64,000 nt of DNA from JAJECS01 sp965219705 (GCA_965219705.1 OZ244789.1:2046001-2110000); one strand, 5' to 3'; positions 35,715-44,790 are shown, counted from the stretch's first letter. Program-made: numbers and translations. The notes: a model not told the origin generated them from the letters alone.

Positions 35715-36015
35715 TGATCGCCCGCAAACCAGAAACGATAGCCTAGGGACTATGCTGGACAAGATGACGCTCCGCTCTTGTAGGCGCCGCGGTGTCCGCT
35801 TCGTCTTGGGTCATCCGGTTTCCATGCGATGCTGGTTGCTGCCGTCGCGGCACTGGTTGCAGTTCCATTGCCCTGCCACCGGGCATATTGGCTCGTGTAG
35901 GTTCTCCGGGCTGAATGTCCCGGCGAATCAATGGCTGGGCCCGGTCCAATCCGACACTACGTGAAATTCGGGGCGCTGCGGGGTGTGTCGGACTCGTTCC
36001 AACCAAAGGCGTTTG
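35715..36015. other. Intergenic region without recognisable content
   Basis: About 300 bases between the orphan gene and the methyltransferase. Composition returns gradually to high GC. Only short unconvincing frames are present; I see no RNA gene or hairpin of note. Confidence 0.4.
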
Positions 36016-36762
36016 CTACACGCGCGGGTCGTCGCGGACATAGACCGAGACGTGCTGGCTGCTGGACGCGCCGAACGGCGATTGGTTCCAATCCGACCAA
36101 CGCGCGTGCAACCGCAGGCTGGCGAGTCGTGCCATCAGGTCGAGTTCTGACGGCCACGCGTAGCGGATCTGTATGGGACGCATGTCGATTGAATCGTCGG
36201 ACAAGAAGATGGTCTGACTGGTTACGCGCTGGGCCACCGGATCGTGGCGCTCGGCATCCAGCCGGACGCGATCGAGGCCGACCTCTCCAACGCTGATCGA
36301 CCGGTTGCGTTGAAATCGCGTCAGGTCTGGCACGAACGCCTCGATCACGAACGCACCGTCCGGCTTGAGGCGTTCCGCAACGTTGCTGAAGCAGCGGACC
36401 TGGGTCGGTTGATCCAGCAACACGTAGAAGGTGTTGAAGACGGCGAAGATGAGGTCGAACGGGCCCGGGCGACCAACCTCGGCGAAGTCGCCGATTGTGA
36501 CCGGAATGGCCTCGCCGCCCGGCTTCGCCCGAAGCCTCGCCACCATGGACTCCGACAGGTCGATGCCCTCGACGGACACACCCGTGGCTGCCAGCGGTAG
36601 AGCGAAGCGACCTGTTCCAATCCCCAACTCGAGCGCTCGGCCTCCATGGGACAGGTCCGCGAGAAATGCCACGGCGGACGGATTGGCTGCCGCGTGGATG
36701 TCGTCGTATACCTCGGCCCACCGCTCGCCGTAGATGGCCGGGTCGATTGGTTCGTCTGCCAT
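36016..36762 (-). CDS. Class I SAM-dependent methyltransferase
   Basis: 248-residue methyltransferase. Motif I is ALELGIGTGRFALPLAATG, the adenosine-binding acidic residue follows in VEGIDLSESM, and motif IV is PFDLIFAVFNTFYVL. ATG 36762 follows AGGAA. The target is unknown: this group includes small-molecule and tRNA-modifying enzymes. It is divergent from the M19 peptidase gene. Confidence 0.85.
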   Translation of the reverse strand: MADEPIDPAIYGERWAEVYDDIHAAANPSAVAFLADLSHGGRALELGIGTGRFALPLAATGVSVEGIDLSESMVARLRAKPGGEAIPVTIGDFAEVGRPGPFDLIFAVFNTFYVLLDQPTQVRCFSNVAERLKPDGAFVIEAFVPDLTRFQRNRSISVGEVGLDRVRLDAERHDPVAQRVTSQTIFLSDDSIDMRPIQIRYAWPSELDLMARLASLRLHARWSDWNQSPFGASSSQHVSVYVRDDPRV

Positions 36763-36937
36763 GGCTGTTCCTGATTATGCGGCACCTGGGAATAGCGGCA
36801 CGTTTCACCTCCGTCCCGGGGGTGGTCTCGGTGATCTGTACTGTCTTGGCGCGTCGTGCCCAACGGTCTCACGCCTCCGGCGGTAGGATGGCGCCCGCGT
36901 CGTCCATGCCGGGCCGGCCGCATCGAGGAGCACAGCC

Positions 36938-37975
36938 ATGTCCCCTGACACGCCGCCGCAGCGTCCCAGCGACGCACCGCCCGTGCTGACCGATGGCCCG
37001 GTCATCGACCTCCTCGGCGGAAATCTAGGCTCCGTCATCCCGCCCCGCGATGCCCCCGCGGCATACGGCGCGCACGTCAGGCGCGGCGGCGTAAACGTCA
37101 TCCACATCACGCTGGGGCTCTACGCGCGAGATATCGAGCATCTCCTCGACGAGTTCTTCGACGCGTTCAATCTCTGCGACCAGATGGGCGACAAGCTCAT
37201 GCTCATCGAGCGGACGGCGGACGTCCACGAGGCCCATGCCTCGGGAAAGCTGGGGCTGATCCTTGGGTTTCAGGGGCTGGACGTGCTGCGGCACAACACC
37301 CAGTTCATTCCCATATTCCATCGACTGGGCCTGCGCGTCGCCGCCCTCACCTACAACGAAGCTAACCAGCTGGGCACCGGCTGTCTCGAGCCGCGGGACG
37401 ATGGCCTGACGCTGATGGGCATCCGCATGGTGCGCGAGTTGCGGCGCGCGGGGATCGTGCTCGATCTGTCGCACGCGGGCGTGCGCACGTCGCTGGAGGC
37501 CATCGAGCGCTACGACGGGCCCGTGACGTTCACGCATTCGAACGCGGATGCCATCACGCCCAATCCGCGCAACCTGACCGACGACCAGATCCGCGCCACG
37601 GCCGCCACCGGCGGCGTCGTCGGCCTGGCGTCCTATGCCCCGTTCTGCCACCAAGAGGACAAGGACCAGCTGGACCTTGACGACTACTTCCGCCACATCG
37701 ACTACGTCTGCGAGCTCGTGGGACCGGAGCACGCGGCCATCGGCTCGGATATCACCCCGCAATCGAAGGTGAAGTGGGAGAACGCCACCAAGCGCATGTA
37801 CCCGGACATGGTTGGGCGCTACGTGCTGGAGACCGAGTACGTGGAGGGTCTCCACACGCACGCGGAGTTCCCCGCCATCCCGGAGGGCTTGCGAAAACGC
37901 GGGTATGCGGAGGAGGAGATTCGGGGCATCCTGGGAGGAAACATGGCTCGCATCTGCCGGCAGATCTGGGGCTAG
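36938..37975 (+). CDS. Membrane dipeptidase family protein (peptidase M19)
   Basis: 345-residue renal-dipeptidase family enzyme. The barrel with its binuclear metal site is indicated by VIDLLGGN (replacing the usual DGHND by a shorter form), LTYNEANQLGTGC, LDLSHAG and FTHSNA. The missing first His/Asp pair (H-x-D) is unusual, so activity on dipeptides may be lost or altered. GAGGAGCACAGCC precedes ATG 36938. It is followed 41 bases later by an M24 peptidase, making a likely peptide-use operon. Confidence 0.82.
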   Translation: MSPDTPPQRPSDAPPVLTDGPVIDLLGGNLGSVIPPRDAPAAYGAHVRRGGVNVIHITLGLYARDIEHLLDEFFDAFNLCDQMGDKLMLIERTADVHEAHASGKLGLILGFQGLDVLRHNTQFIPIFHRLGLRVAALTYNEANQLGTGCLEPRDDGLTLMGIRMVRELRRAGIVLDLSHAGVRTSLEAIERYDGPVTFTHSNADAITPNPRNLTDDQIRATAATGGVVGLASYAPFCHQEDKDQLDLDDYFRHIDYVCELVGPEHAAIGSDITPQSKVKWENATKRMYPDMVGRYVLETEYVEGLHTHAEFPAIPEGLRKRGYAEEEIRGILGGNMARICRQIWG

Positions 37976-38016
37976 GTCCCCGGCGGCAACCGAGCCGGAG
38001 GCGCAAGGACTGTCCC

Positions 38017-39171
38017 GTGCTGCTCAATCATCCGCGCGCCATAGAGTTGATGGGCGAAGCCGGCGTCGATGTCCTGGTCCTGACACAGCCCAACAACTTC
38101 CTCTATTTCTCGGACTTCACCCAAGTCAACTCCTTCTCGTTCATCGATCGACCGGCCATCTGCCTGTTCTTTGCCGATCCTGCGATGGAGCCGGTCGCGA
38201 TCATTCCGCGCTGGAACTACGAGGCGTTTGTCGGGACGAGCTGGATCACCGATGTCGTCGTCTACGCCGAGCACGCCGCGGCGGGCAGCGGTGCCGAAGC
38301 TGGCGGCTGGCGCCGGGCGCTGCGGACGGCGCTGACCAGTCGACCCGACGCGCACACGGTTGGCGTCGAGGAGAAGGTGATTCCCAAGTGGATCATGGAT
38401 GAGGTGACGGCGGCGTGTGCGGACCGCACGGTCCATGACTGCAGCGAGCTGATCCGTCGCATCCGCTCCGTCAAGACCGTGGACGAGCTTGTGCATCTGC
38501 GCGTGGCGACGCAGGTCCTCGAGACCGCGAGTGCCGAGATGCTGGCGGCCGCCCGCACGGGTGTCAGCGAAGCCGAGTTGGCGGCTGCGTTTCGAGCCAG
38601 CGTCGGCCGTCAGGGCGCCGAGGGCATCAAGAACTTCGTACTTGGATTCGGCCCGGAGAGCGTCATCACGCATAAGGTGCCCGGCAGCCGCCGGCTTGCC
38701 GAGGGCGATGTGATCCGCTTCGACCTGGGCGCTCTGGTTCATGGCTACCACGCCGACAACGCTCGGTCCTATGTGTGGGGACGGCCGAGCGCCGTGCATG
38801 AGCGGCTCTATGCGGCCGTGATGCAGGGGCAGGCGCAGGGCGTGGCCCTGCTGCGACCCGGCACAACGGCGGGCGAGATCTACGCGGCAACCGTGGACGG
38901 CTTGCGGCAGGCCCTGCCCCAGGCGCGCCTGGAGCACGTCGGACATGGCATCGGCGTCGAGCATCACGAAAGCCCGGCGCTGATCGACGGCAGCACGCAG
39001 AGGCTGGAGCCGAACATGGTCATCAACCTGGAGACCCTCTACAACGACGCCGAGCACGGGGCGTTTGCGGTGGAAGACACGTACTTGATTACGGAGGATG
39101 GCCACGAGCGATGGACGCACCTATCCAGAGAATTGGGCTTGTCGACGGACGGCGCCCGCGGTTGCGGCTAG
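38017..39171 (+). CDS. M24 family metallopeptidase (Xaa-Pro aminopeptidase-like)
   Basis: 384-residue two-domain enzyme. The N-terminal creatinase/prolidase domain has DVLVLTQPNNFLYFSDF. The C-terminal pita-bread domain shows metal ligands in DLGALVHGYHADNARSY (two Asp), HVGHGIGVEHHESP (His), INLETLY (Glu) and AVEDTYLI (Glu). The frame is open back into the M19 gene, but GTG 38017 fits the family start and follows AAGGAC. It would release N-terminal residues before proline, or cleave Xaa-Pro dipeptides, beside the M19 dipeptidase. Confidence 0.9.
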   Translation: MLLNHPRAIELMGEAGVDVLVLTQPNNFLYFSDFTQVNSFSFIDRPAICLFFADPAMEPVAIIPRWNYEAFVGTSWITDVVVYAEHAAAGSGAEAGGWRRALRTALTSRPDAHTVGVEEKVIPKWIMDEVTAACADRTVHDCSELIRRIRSVKTVDELVHLRVATQVLETASAEMLAAARTGVSEAELAAAFRASVGRQGAEGIKNFVLGFGPESVITHKVPGSRRLAEGDVIRFDLGALVHGYHADNARSYVWGRPSAVHERLYAAVMQGQAQGVALLRPGTTAGEIYAATVDGLRQALPQARLEHVGHGIGVEHHESPALIDGSTQRLEPNMVINLETLYNDAEHGAFAVEDTYLITEDGHERWTHLSRELGLSTDGARGCG

Positions 39172-39188
39172 GCAGCAGACGCCGGTTC

Positions 39189-39215
39189 GTCATTCCCGCG
39201 CACGCGGGAATCCAG
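39189..39215. repeat. Dispersed palindrome, family A (second copy)
   Basis: GTCATTCCCGCGCACGCGGG followed by AATCCAG, the same unit as at 16739 with a changed loop. Confidence 0.75.
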
Positions 39216-39292
39216 CCCACACCGCGCTTGGGCCGCGCGGGGCAGGTGCGGCGCGCTCGCGGGCTCCGCCAGCGGGACGCAACGGCCTGACG

Positions 39293-40048
39293 GTGCGCCA
39301 GGTGCTTGGCTACTCGGGCTGGGCGGTGATGCAGGTCGTCCACCATTTCGGCACGCTTGGTCTTCGTCTCAATCTCCTTTGGTTCCTTGCGGCGCTGCCC
39401 CTGCTTCCCGCCATCGGCATTCCCTTGGCAATTGCAGTGCAGCAAGCCGCCGGCGGATTCGACTCGCCGACTGCGCCGCTGGCGCTGGCGCTCGCGCTGC
39501 TCGGCGCAACCTGCGCCGCGTGTCTGCCGGCTGGACCCGCGACCCTGGCGCTCGTCCACACGACGGCGCGCTTCATTCAAGGTGAGGAGATCAGCGCCGT
39601 CGATTTTTGGCGCACCCTGCGGCGGTTCTGGCCACGCGGCTGGCTGGTGCTCGCCATCGACCTCCTGATGCTCTACGTCCTCGTGTTCGGTTTCTACTTC
39701 TACTTGAACTCGGGGCAGCTCCTTGCGCAGGTGCTGGCCTTCGTGGCGCTGTACTTGACGCTCGTCTGGATCGGCGCGCAGGCCTATCTCTTTCCGCTGG
39801 TCATCCGCCGTGACATATCGCTGCTGGATGCGTTTCGGGGGGCGTTCCTCATGGCCCTCGGCCGCGTCGGGTCCTCCGCCGCCTTCGGCGTGGTCGCCGT
39901 TGCGGCCGTCGGCGTGAGCGTTGCCTTCATACTGCCGCTGGTGCTCGTGGTGCCGGTTACTCTGGCATTGGTCGGCCATCGCATGGCGCACGACCGGTTT
40001 GCGACGCTCGGCCGTTGGGAGCCGGAGGTCGAATCCCGTGATCCGTGA
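39293..40048 (+). CDS. DUF624-like integral membrane protein
   Basis: About 251-residue protein with five to six hydrophobic helices, beginning LGYSGWAVMQVVHHFGTLGLRLNLLW. The pattern resembles DUF624 (YesL-like) proteins, which often sit by sugar transport genes and have no known activity. The start is uncertain: GTG 39293, GTG 39302 and ATG 39329 are all possible, and the open frame farther upstream crosses a dispersed repeat. It precedes an SMP-30 gene by 67 bases. Confidence 0.6.
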   Translation: MRQVLGYSGWAVMQVVHHFGTLGLRLNLLWFLAALPLLPAIGIPLAIAVQQAAGGFDSPTAPLALALALLGATCAACLPAGPATLALVHTTARFIQGEEISAVDFWRTLRRFWPRGWLVLAIDLLMLYVLVFGFYFYLNSGQLLAQVLAFVALYLTLVWIGAQAYLFPLVIRRDISLLDAFRGAFLMALGRVGSSAAFGVVAVAAVGVSVAFILPLVLVVPVTLALVGHRMAHDRFATLGRWEPEVESRDP

Positions 40049-40115
40049 TGCGACCCTGGTTGACGGCGTGTGAGGCTGGGTGGCGAGTGCGTACCGAAGC
40101 CGCAGGAGGTGAGCA

Positions 40116-40994
40116 GTGAGTGAAGCAACCGCGGTCGAGCTCGTAGCCGACGCGCATGCCATCGTTGGCGAGGGCCCGGTGTGGGATGCCTCTGCGGGTC
40201 TCCTGGTCTGGGTCGATATCGAAGGCAAGCGCATTCACGAATTTGATCCGGCAACGGGTACCGACCGGGCGATCGAGGTCCCGCAGTATCCCGGCGCCGT
40301 GGTGCGCCGCGCGTCCGGCGGCTACATGGCCGCAGTGACCGATGGGTTCGCGTCGGTTGACCGTGACGGCCGGTTCGAGATGGTCGTGCCCGTCGAGGCC
40401 GATGCATCCCTGAACCGGATGAACGACGGCAAGTGCGACTCGCACGGCCGCTTTTGGGCCGGCACGACGCGCATGGCCCACGATGCTCCGATTGGCGTGC
40501 TCTGCCGGCTGGACGCGGATCTGTCGGTCCATCCCATGGTCGACGAGCTCTGGGTGTCCAACGGGCTTGATTGGACCGACGACGACAGCCGCATGTATTT
40601 CATCGATTCGTTCGTGCAGCGGGTTGACGTGTTCGACTTCGAGCCTGCCACCGGCGCCATTTCCAACCGCCGCCCGCTCATCGAGGTGCCGGAGTCATGG
40701 GGCTTCCCCGACGGCATGACGCTTGACGCCGAGGGCTATCTCTGGGTGGCGTGCTGGGGCAGCAGCCGCGTGCGGCGGTTCGACCCGGAGGGGCGGCTGG
40801 ACCGCGAGATCACGCTGCCTGTCACCCAGGTCTCAAGCTGCGCCTTCGGCGGACCCGATCTGCGCGACCTCTACATCACCACGGCGGCGCGGGGACTCGA
40901 CGCCGCGGCGCTCGAGCGCGAGCCGCACGCGGGCGGGTTGTTCCGCGCGCGCCCCGGGGTGCAGGGGCGCCCGGCGAACGAGTTCCGGGGATAG
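40116..40994 (+). CDS. SMP-30/gluconolactonase/LRE family protein
   Basis: 292-residue six-bladed propeller lactonase. Metal-binding residues expected in the family are in AIVGEGPVWD (Glu), RMNDGKCDSHGRFWAGT (Asn/Asp) and NGLDWTDDD and GFPDGMTLD (Asn/Asp). It would open sugar lactones to the acids, for example glucono- or xylonolactone, using Ca2+ or Zn2+. GTG 40116 follows AGGAGGTGA, a near-perfect ribosome site. It fits the sugar dehydrogenase theme of the region (Gfo/Idh/MocA at 33303). Confidence 0.9.
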   Translation: MSEATAVELVADAHAIVGEGPVWDASAGLLVWVDIEGKRIHEFDPATGTDRAIEVPQYPGAVVRRASGGYMAAVTDGFASVDRDGRFEMVVPVEADASLNRMNDGKCDSHGRFWAGTTRMAHDAPIGVLCRLDADLSVHPMVDELWVSNGLDWTDDDSRMYFIDSFVQRVDVFDFEPATGAISNRRPLIEVPESWGFPDGMTLDAEGYLWVACWGSSRVRRFDPEGRLDREITLPVTQVSSCAFGGPDLRDLYITTAARGLDAAALEREPHAGGLFRARPGVQGRPANEFRG

Positions 40995-41020
40995 CGCCCA
41001 GGCCGTAGACCGAGGATCGT

Positions 41021-41049
41021 GTACGGGCGGTTCGCGAACCGCCCCTACG
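41021..41049. repeat. Dispersed palindrome, family B (second copy)
   Basis: GGGCGGTTCGCGAACCGCCC at 41025-41044 within GTACG...CCTACG. It marks the edge of the gap before the IS110 element. Confidence 0.75.
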
Positions 41050-41104
41050 GGTCACGCATGCGCCGATGGAGCGCAGGGCGGGCTGCTCGTGGGCGGCCCC
41101 GATT

Positions 41105-41330
41105 GTCATTTCGCACCCCCCCGATGTCATTTGTATGTTGCGGCAGCCTCACCACGTGGCCGGGTGGTGAGGTGGGCGCGAGGGGCGCGTCGCTTGTCAT
41201 TGGGTGCGCCAGGATGACCTGGCGGCGCCGCCTCGGAGTACGACACCCCTCGCGCCGCGGCGTCGCTCCGAACAGATACACGGGCTTCGAGGCCCGCATT
41301 GGCAAGTGTGGAGGACCCCATCAGCATACG
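41105..41330 (+). ncRNA. Candidate bridge RNA region of the IS110 element
   Basis: The leader contains a hairpin CCTCACCAC-N8-GTGGTGAGG at 41147-41172, a second CGCCAGG-ATGA-CCTGGCG at 41207-41224, a GC palindrome at about 41221-41232, and three GTCATT words (41105, 41126, 41196). In IS110-group elements the non-coding left end encodes the bridge RNA that selects target and donor DNA. Limits and loops here are my inference. Confidence 0.45.
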
Positions 41331-41346
41331 CGCCAGGGAGGCACCG

Positions 41347-42288
41347 ATGGACCGCGTGGCAGGGATCGATGTGGGCAAGGCGAGCCTGGACGTGTCGCTG
41401 GCGGGAGGGCCGGTGCGGCAGTTTGCCAACACGGCGGAGGGGCGGCGCCCGTTGCTCCAGTGGCTGGGCGAGCAGGACGTCACGGTGGCGGTGTGCGAGC
41501 CCACGGGTGGGTACGAACGCTCGCTGGTCGGCGACTTGCAGGCGGTGGGGCTGCCGGTGGTGGTGGCGCATCCCACGCGGGTGCGGGCCTTTGCGCGGGT
41601 CTGCGGCACCGAGGCGAAGACGGACCTGCTGGATGCGCACGTGCTGGCGCGCTATGGCGCGGCGGTGCCCACGGTCGCGACGCCGCCGCCAGACCCGGCG
41701 CGGACGGCCCTGCGCGACCTGGTAAGTCGCCGCCGCCAACTGGTGGAGACCCGCGTGCAGGAGAAGAATCGCCGGGACAAAGGGCTGACGCGGGCGGTGG
41801 CCCAATCGACCCGCCGGCACCTGGCCTGGCTGGACCGGGAGATCGCGCGGCTGGAGGCGCAGATCCAGCAGGCGGTGGCCGACAGCCCGGAGTTGGCGCG
41901 CCGGACGCAGCTCTATCGCAGCGTGCGCGGGGTGGGCGAAGTGACGGCGGCCACCCTCACGGCCTATCTGCCCGAGCTGGGGCACATCTCCAGCCCGGCG
42001 CTGACGGCGCTGGTGGGGCTGGCGCCCTGGGCGCGCGACAGCGGGCGGCAGCGGGGTTATCGCGCCATGCGGGGTGGGCGCGGGACGGTGCGGCGCGCGT
42101 TGTACCTGGCGGCCTTGGCGGCCGTGCGCCACGCGGGGGAGCTGCAGCGGTTCTATCAGGGCCTGCGGCAGCGCGGCAAGCCGGGCAAAGTGGCCCTCGT
42201 CGCCGTGATGCGCAAGCTCCTGCTGCACCTCAACGCGGTCGCCCGCCGGGGCACCCCCTGGATCGAGGAACCCGCGCCCGCAGTCTAA
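41347..42288 (+). CDS. IS110 family transposase (bridge-RNA recombinase)
   Basis: 313-residue recombinase that appears intact. The N-terminal RuvC-like DEDD domain has D8 (AGIDVGK), E51 (VCEPTGGY), and D93/D96 (KTDLLDAHVLA). A central helical coiled region spans about 120-185. The C-terminal Tnp domain has RSVRGVGEVTAATL and the catalytic serine S232 in ARDSGRQRGYR. ATG 41347 follows GGAGGCACCG. The group is set by the long upstream leader, as in IS110 rather than IS1111. Confidence 0.95.
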   Translation: MDRVAGIDVGKASLDVSLAGGPVRQFANTAEGRRPLLQWLGEQDVTVAVCEPTGGYERSLVGDLQAVGLPVVVAHPTRVRAFARVCGTEAKTDLLDAHVLARYGAAVPTVATPPPDPARTALRDLVSRRRQLVETRVQEKNRRDKGLTRAVAQSTRRHLAWLDREIARLEAQIQQAVADSPELARRTQLYRSVRGVGEVTAATLTAYLPELGHISSPALTALVGLAPWARDSGRQRGYRAMRGGRGTVRRALYLAALAAVRHAGELQRFYQGLRQRGKPGKVALVAVMRKLLLHLNAVARRGTPWIEEPAPAV

Positions 42289-42444
42289 AAGCCCTTGACG
42301 GCCAAACACAGATACTTCGAGCGCAGCGAGAAATCTAAGACGTTCGTCCTCGGGCGCGGGGATGATCCGCCGACAGCCCGGCCTTGACTCTCGGCTCTAG
42401 GCTGGCATCCTGCCGGCGCACTGGGAGGCGGCCGTGACGGCCGC

Positions 42445-42473
42445 AGATTCCTCGCTGGCGCTCGGAATGACGG
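42445..42473. repeat. Dispersed repeat, family D
   Basis: AGATTCCTCGCTGGCGCTCG...GAATGACGG between the IS110 element and the ABC-2 permease gene, inverted relative to 17787. Confidence 0.65.
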
Positions 42474-42521
42474 AAAGGGTCGCTCCGAACCGACCCGGCT
42501 GCAAGCCGAAATCGGGGCCTG

Positions 42522-43562
42522 CTACTCGCCCTTGGCGCCGGCGACGTCCCTGCGCTGGAATTGCCAGAAGGCGAGGCCGCCGAGGATGACGATGTATCCC
42601 AGCATCACCATCGCGGCGGGAAGCGGGTCGGGCAATGCGCCAACGCCGCCTGCGCCAAACGAGAAATCGCCGAGTTCCATCCATCCGCTGGTCGCGCGCC
42701 CGAGCACAAAGGTGGAGATCCCCTCGAACCAGTCGAAGTTGGCCAGGATGCCGACCACGATCGACTCAATGACGTAGTAGCCGACGCCGATCGCGATACC
42801 CATGCCCGACGATGAGGTCAATACCGACATCAGCACGGCCAACGCCACATACGGCATATAGGCATAGATGAGCTTGCCGAACGAGATTGCAAGATCGGAC
42901 CATTCCCCGGCCCCAACAAGCTGGCCGCTTTCAAGCGTGAGCGATGCGATCACGCTGGCAACGCCGACGATTGCCAGTACGACCGCGCTCAGGCCTATGC
43001 TCGCGAGCGCGATCACCAGCGTTTTGGCCGCCAGCAACTGCCAGCGGCCGACGCCCCTCACCAAGACGGTTCGCAGGGTCCCCCAGCCGTATTCGGTCCC
43101 CGTTGTCGACGCCGCCAGAATCATCATGAGGATGACGCCGAAGAAGGCCAACGAACTGCCCAAGGCAAACGTGAGGCCGTTCGGAGGCAACAGGGCTTGC
43201 CGGATATCGTCGGAGTCCTCGGCTACGGATTCACATGTTACGGCAAATTCCTGCAGGCTCCTGACGATGTTCTGCCGTTCTTCCTGAGAGAAACGCTCGA
43301 TGTCTAGAGGGAGTTCGCCCCCCTCCATGTCGCGGATATCAGCGCAGGTGAACTCAATCTCGACGCTCTCACCAGCCGTATCAGTCGCGGAAAACGAAAT
43401 GCTCGATTGACTGGCGGGCCCTCCGCTTTGGACGAAGGCATAGGTGCTCCAGAAGATGAGCTGCGAAATGGCCACGCCGATGAGCAGCAGAATCCACGGC
43501 ATCCGGCGGCGGTGCAGCTTGAACCACTCCCATCGCGTGAGCCTGAGGACCTGCCCGATCAT
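42522..43562 (-). CDS. ABC-2 type transporter permease
   Basis: 346-residue membrane protein with about six helices. After the first helix (RMPWILLLIGVAISQLIFW) there is a large extracytoplasmic loop of about 120 residues, then helices in the order usual for ABC-2 permeases, including TEYGWGTLRTVLVRGVGR, a conserved family segment. Its start overlaps the stop of the ATPase gene by four bases, so the two form one exporter of unknown cargo. Confidence 0.87.
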   Translation of the reverse strand: MIGQVLRLTRWEWFKLHRRRMPWILLLIGVAISQLIFWSTYAFVQSGGPASQSSISFSATDTAGESVEIEFTCADIRDMEGGELPLDIERFSQEERQNIVRSLQEFAVTCESVAEDSDDIRQALLPPNGLTFALGSSLAFFGVILMMILAASTTGTEYGWGTLRTVLVRGVGRWQLLAAKTLVIALASIGLSAVVLAIVGVASVIASLTLESGQLVGAGEWSDLAISFGKLIYAYMPYVALAVLMSVLTSSSGMGIAIGVGYYVIESIVVGILANFDWFEGISTFVLGRATSGWMELGDFSFGAGGVGALPDPLPAAMVMLGYIVILGGLAFWQFQRRDVAGAKGE

Positions 43563-44560
43563 TCGGACTCACCCTCGGCATCGCCGGTGACGTCGAGGAA
43601 ATACTGCTCCAGCGACATCTGAAGGGGCGTGATCTCAGATACATACACCCCCGACCGGCCCAGCGCCTCGCTCAACTCCGACGTTCGGTCGTGCGGCGCC
43701 GTCACGATGAGCGCGTCGCCCTCGATCCGCACGTCCTCCACCCAATCGAGCGCCGCGAGAATCTCGACCGCCTTCGCGTCATCGGAGGTCCGCAGGCGGA
43801 CTTGCTCCTGCGGGTGCAGCAGGTCCGTGACTTCGCCCTCGGCGATCACCTTGCCGTGAGAAAGGATGGCGACGCTGTCGCAGATCTGCTCCACCTCGTT
43901 GAGCAGGTGGCTGGAGAGCAGCACGGTTCGGTCGGAGCTCCCCAGGCTGCGAATCAAGTCGCGCACTTCGGCCATGCCCGCCGGGTCCATGCCGTTGGTC
44001 GGCTCGTCCAGGATCAAAAGCTCGGGGTCGCCGAGCAGCGTGTAGGCCAATCCCAGGCGTTGTTTCATGCCGAGCGAATACGTGTGAAAGCGGTCCTTCG
44101 CCCGATCCGCAAGGCCGACTTGCTCGAGCAGATCGTCCAGCTCCTTGGGCGAGCCGCGTCCGGAGATACCCTGGAAATAGGCCAGGTTCCGGCGTCCGGA
44201 GAGGTAGGGATAAAAGTACGGCTGCTCGACGATGGCGCCGACACGATGTAGTGCCTCGGCGTGGCTCGTGCCCGCGCCGAGCAGGCTGAAGCTGCCCGAG
44301 GTGGGCCGCACCAACCCCAGCAGCATGCCGATGGTGGTCGTCTTGCCTGACCCGTTGGGACCCAGCAGCCCGAAGATGCGCCCCCGAGGCACTTCCAGCG
44401 TGAGCTGGTCCACCGCCAGGATGTGACCGTAGCGCTTCGTCAGCGCATCGGTCTGGATGACGAGATTGTTAACCGTGGTGCTTTTCGGCTGTGTGCGCTC
44501 TCTGAGCGCGACCCGACATGATACGGAATCTGGGTGAGGACGCCAGGGGAGATTGCCCAC
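43559..44560 (-). CDS. ABC transporter ATP-binding protein (ABC-2 exporter)
   Basis: 333-residue DrrA/CcmA-like ATPase. It has GPNGSGKTTT, the signature YSLGMKQRL, Walker B LLILDEPTNGMDPAG and LLSSHLLNEV, then a C-terminal extension of about 100 residues with a small regulatory domain. The first 30 residues before VIQTDALTKRYG look non-native. No better start codon is present, so GTG 44560 is given with doubt. It powers the permease encoded next. Confidence 0.9.
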   Translation of the reverse strand: MGNLPWRPHPDSVSCRVALRERTQPKSTTVNNLVIQTDALTKRYGHILAVDQLTLEVPRGRIFGLLGPNGSGKTTTIGMLLGLVRPTSGSFSLLGAGTSHAEALHRVGAIVEQPYFYPYLSGRRNLAYFQGISGRGSPKELDDLLEQVGLADRAKDRFHTYSLGMKQRLGLAYTLLGDPELLILDEPTNGMDPAGMAEVRDLIRSLGSSDRTVLLSSHLLNEVEQICDSVAILSHGKVIAEGEVTDLLHPQEQVRLRTSDDAKAVEILAALDWVEDVRIEGDALIVTAPHDRTSELSEALGRSGVYVSEITPLQMSLEQYFLDVTGDAEGESE

Positions 44561-44730
44561 GTTCCGATGTGTACAGGGATGGGGTATCTCTATATCTTGA
44601 TGAGTCCTGTGTGGAAACAGCGACCGTGTGTTGACGTGCCGTGCGCCCTGCCGGTCATTACGAACGAACGTGAGGAATCCATAGCGCTCAACCTCGCGGC
44701 TGCGGGGTGTGGCATCTGAGACTCCTCGCT

Positions 44731-44790
44731 GCGCTCGGAGTGACAGGGGGGCGCTCGGGGTGACAGAGAGGTGCTCGGAGTGACAGGTTG
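44731..44790. repeat. Three tandem copies of a 20-base unit in a family D repeat
   Basis: GCGCTCGGAGTGACAGGGGG, GCGCTCGGGGTGACAGAGAG and GTGCTCGGAGTGACAGGTTG follow one another at an exact 20-base period. The unit is the right half of the family D element. Confidence 0.75.

Larger units (their letters stand above)
41100..42320 (+). mobile_element. IS110-family insertion sequence (approximate ends)
   Basis: A single transposase gene is flanked by a structured upstream region of about 240 bases and a short downstream region with CTTGACGGCCAAACACAG, similar to right ends of IS110 elements. IS110 elements lack terminal inverted repeats and make no regular target duplication, so the exact ends cannot be read here. 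The left end is set where the structured leader begins after the family B repeat. Confidence 0.7.

Noticed and set aside
41019..42338. A 439-codon Gly/Ala-rich frame on the plus strand over the IS110 gene
   Set aside because: It is a second frame of the transposase with extreme Gly-Arg-Ala composition; the IS110 frame carries all catalytic residues.
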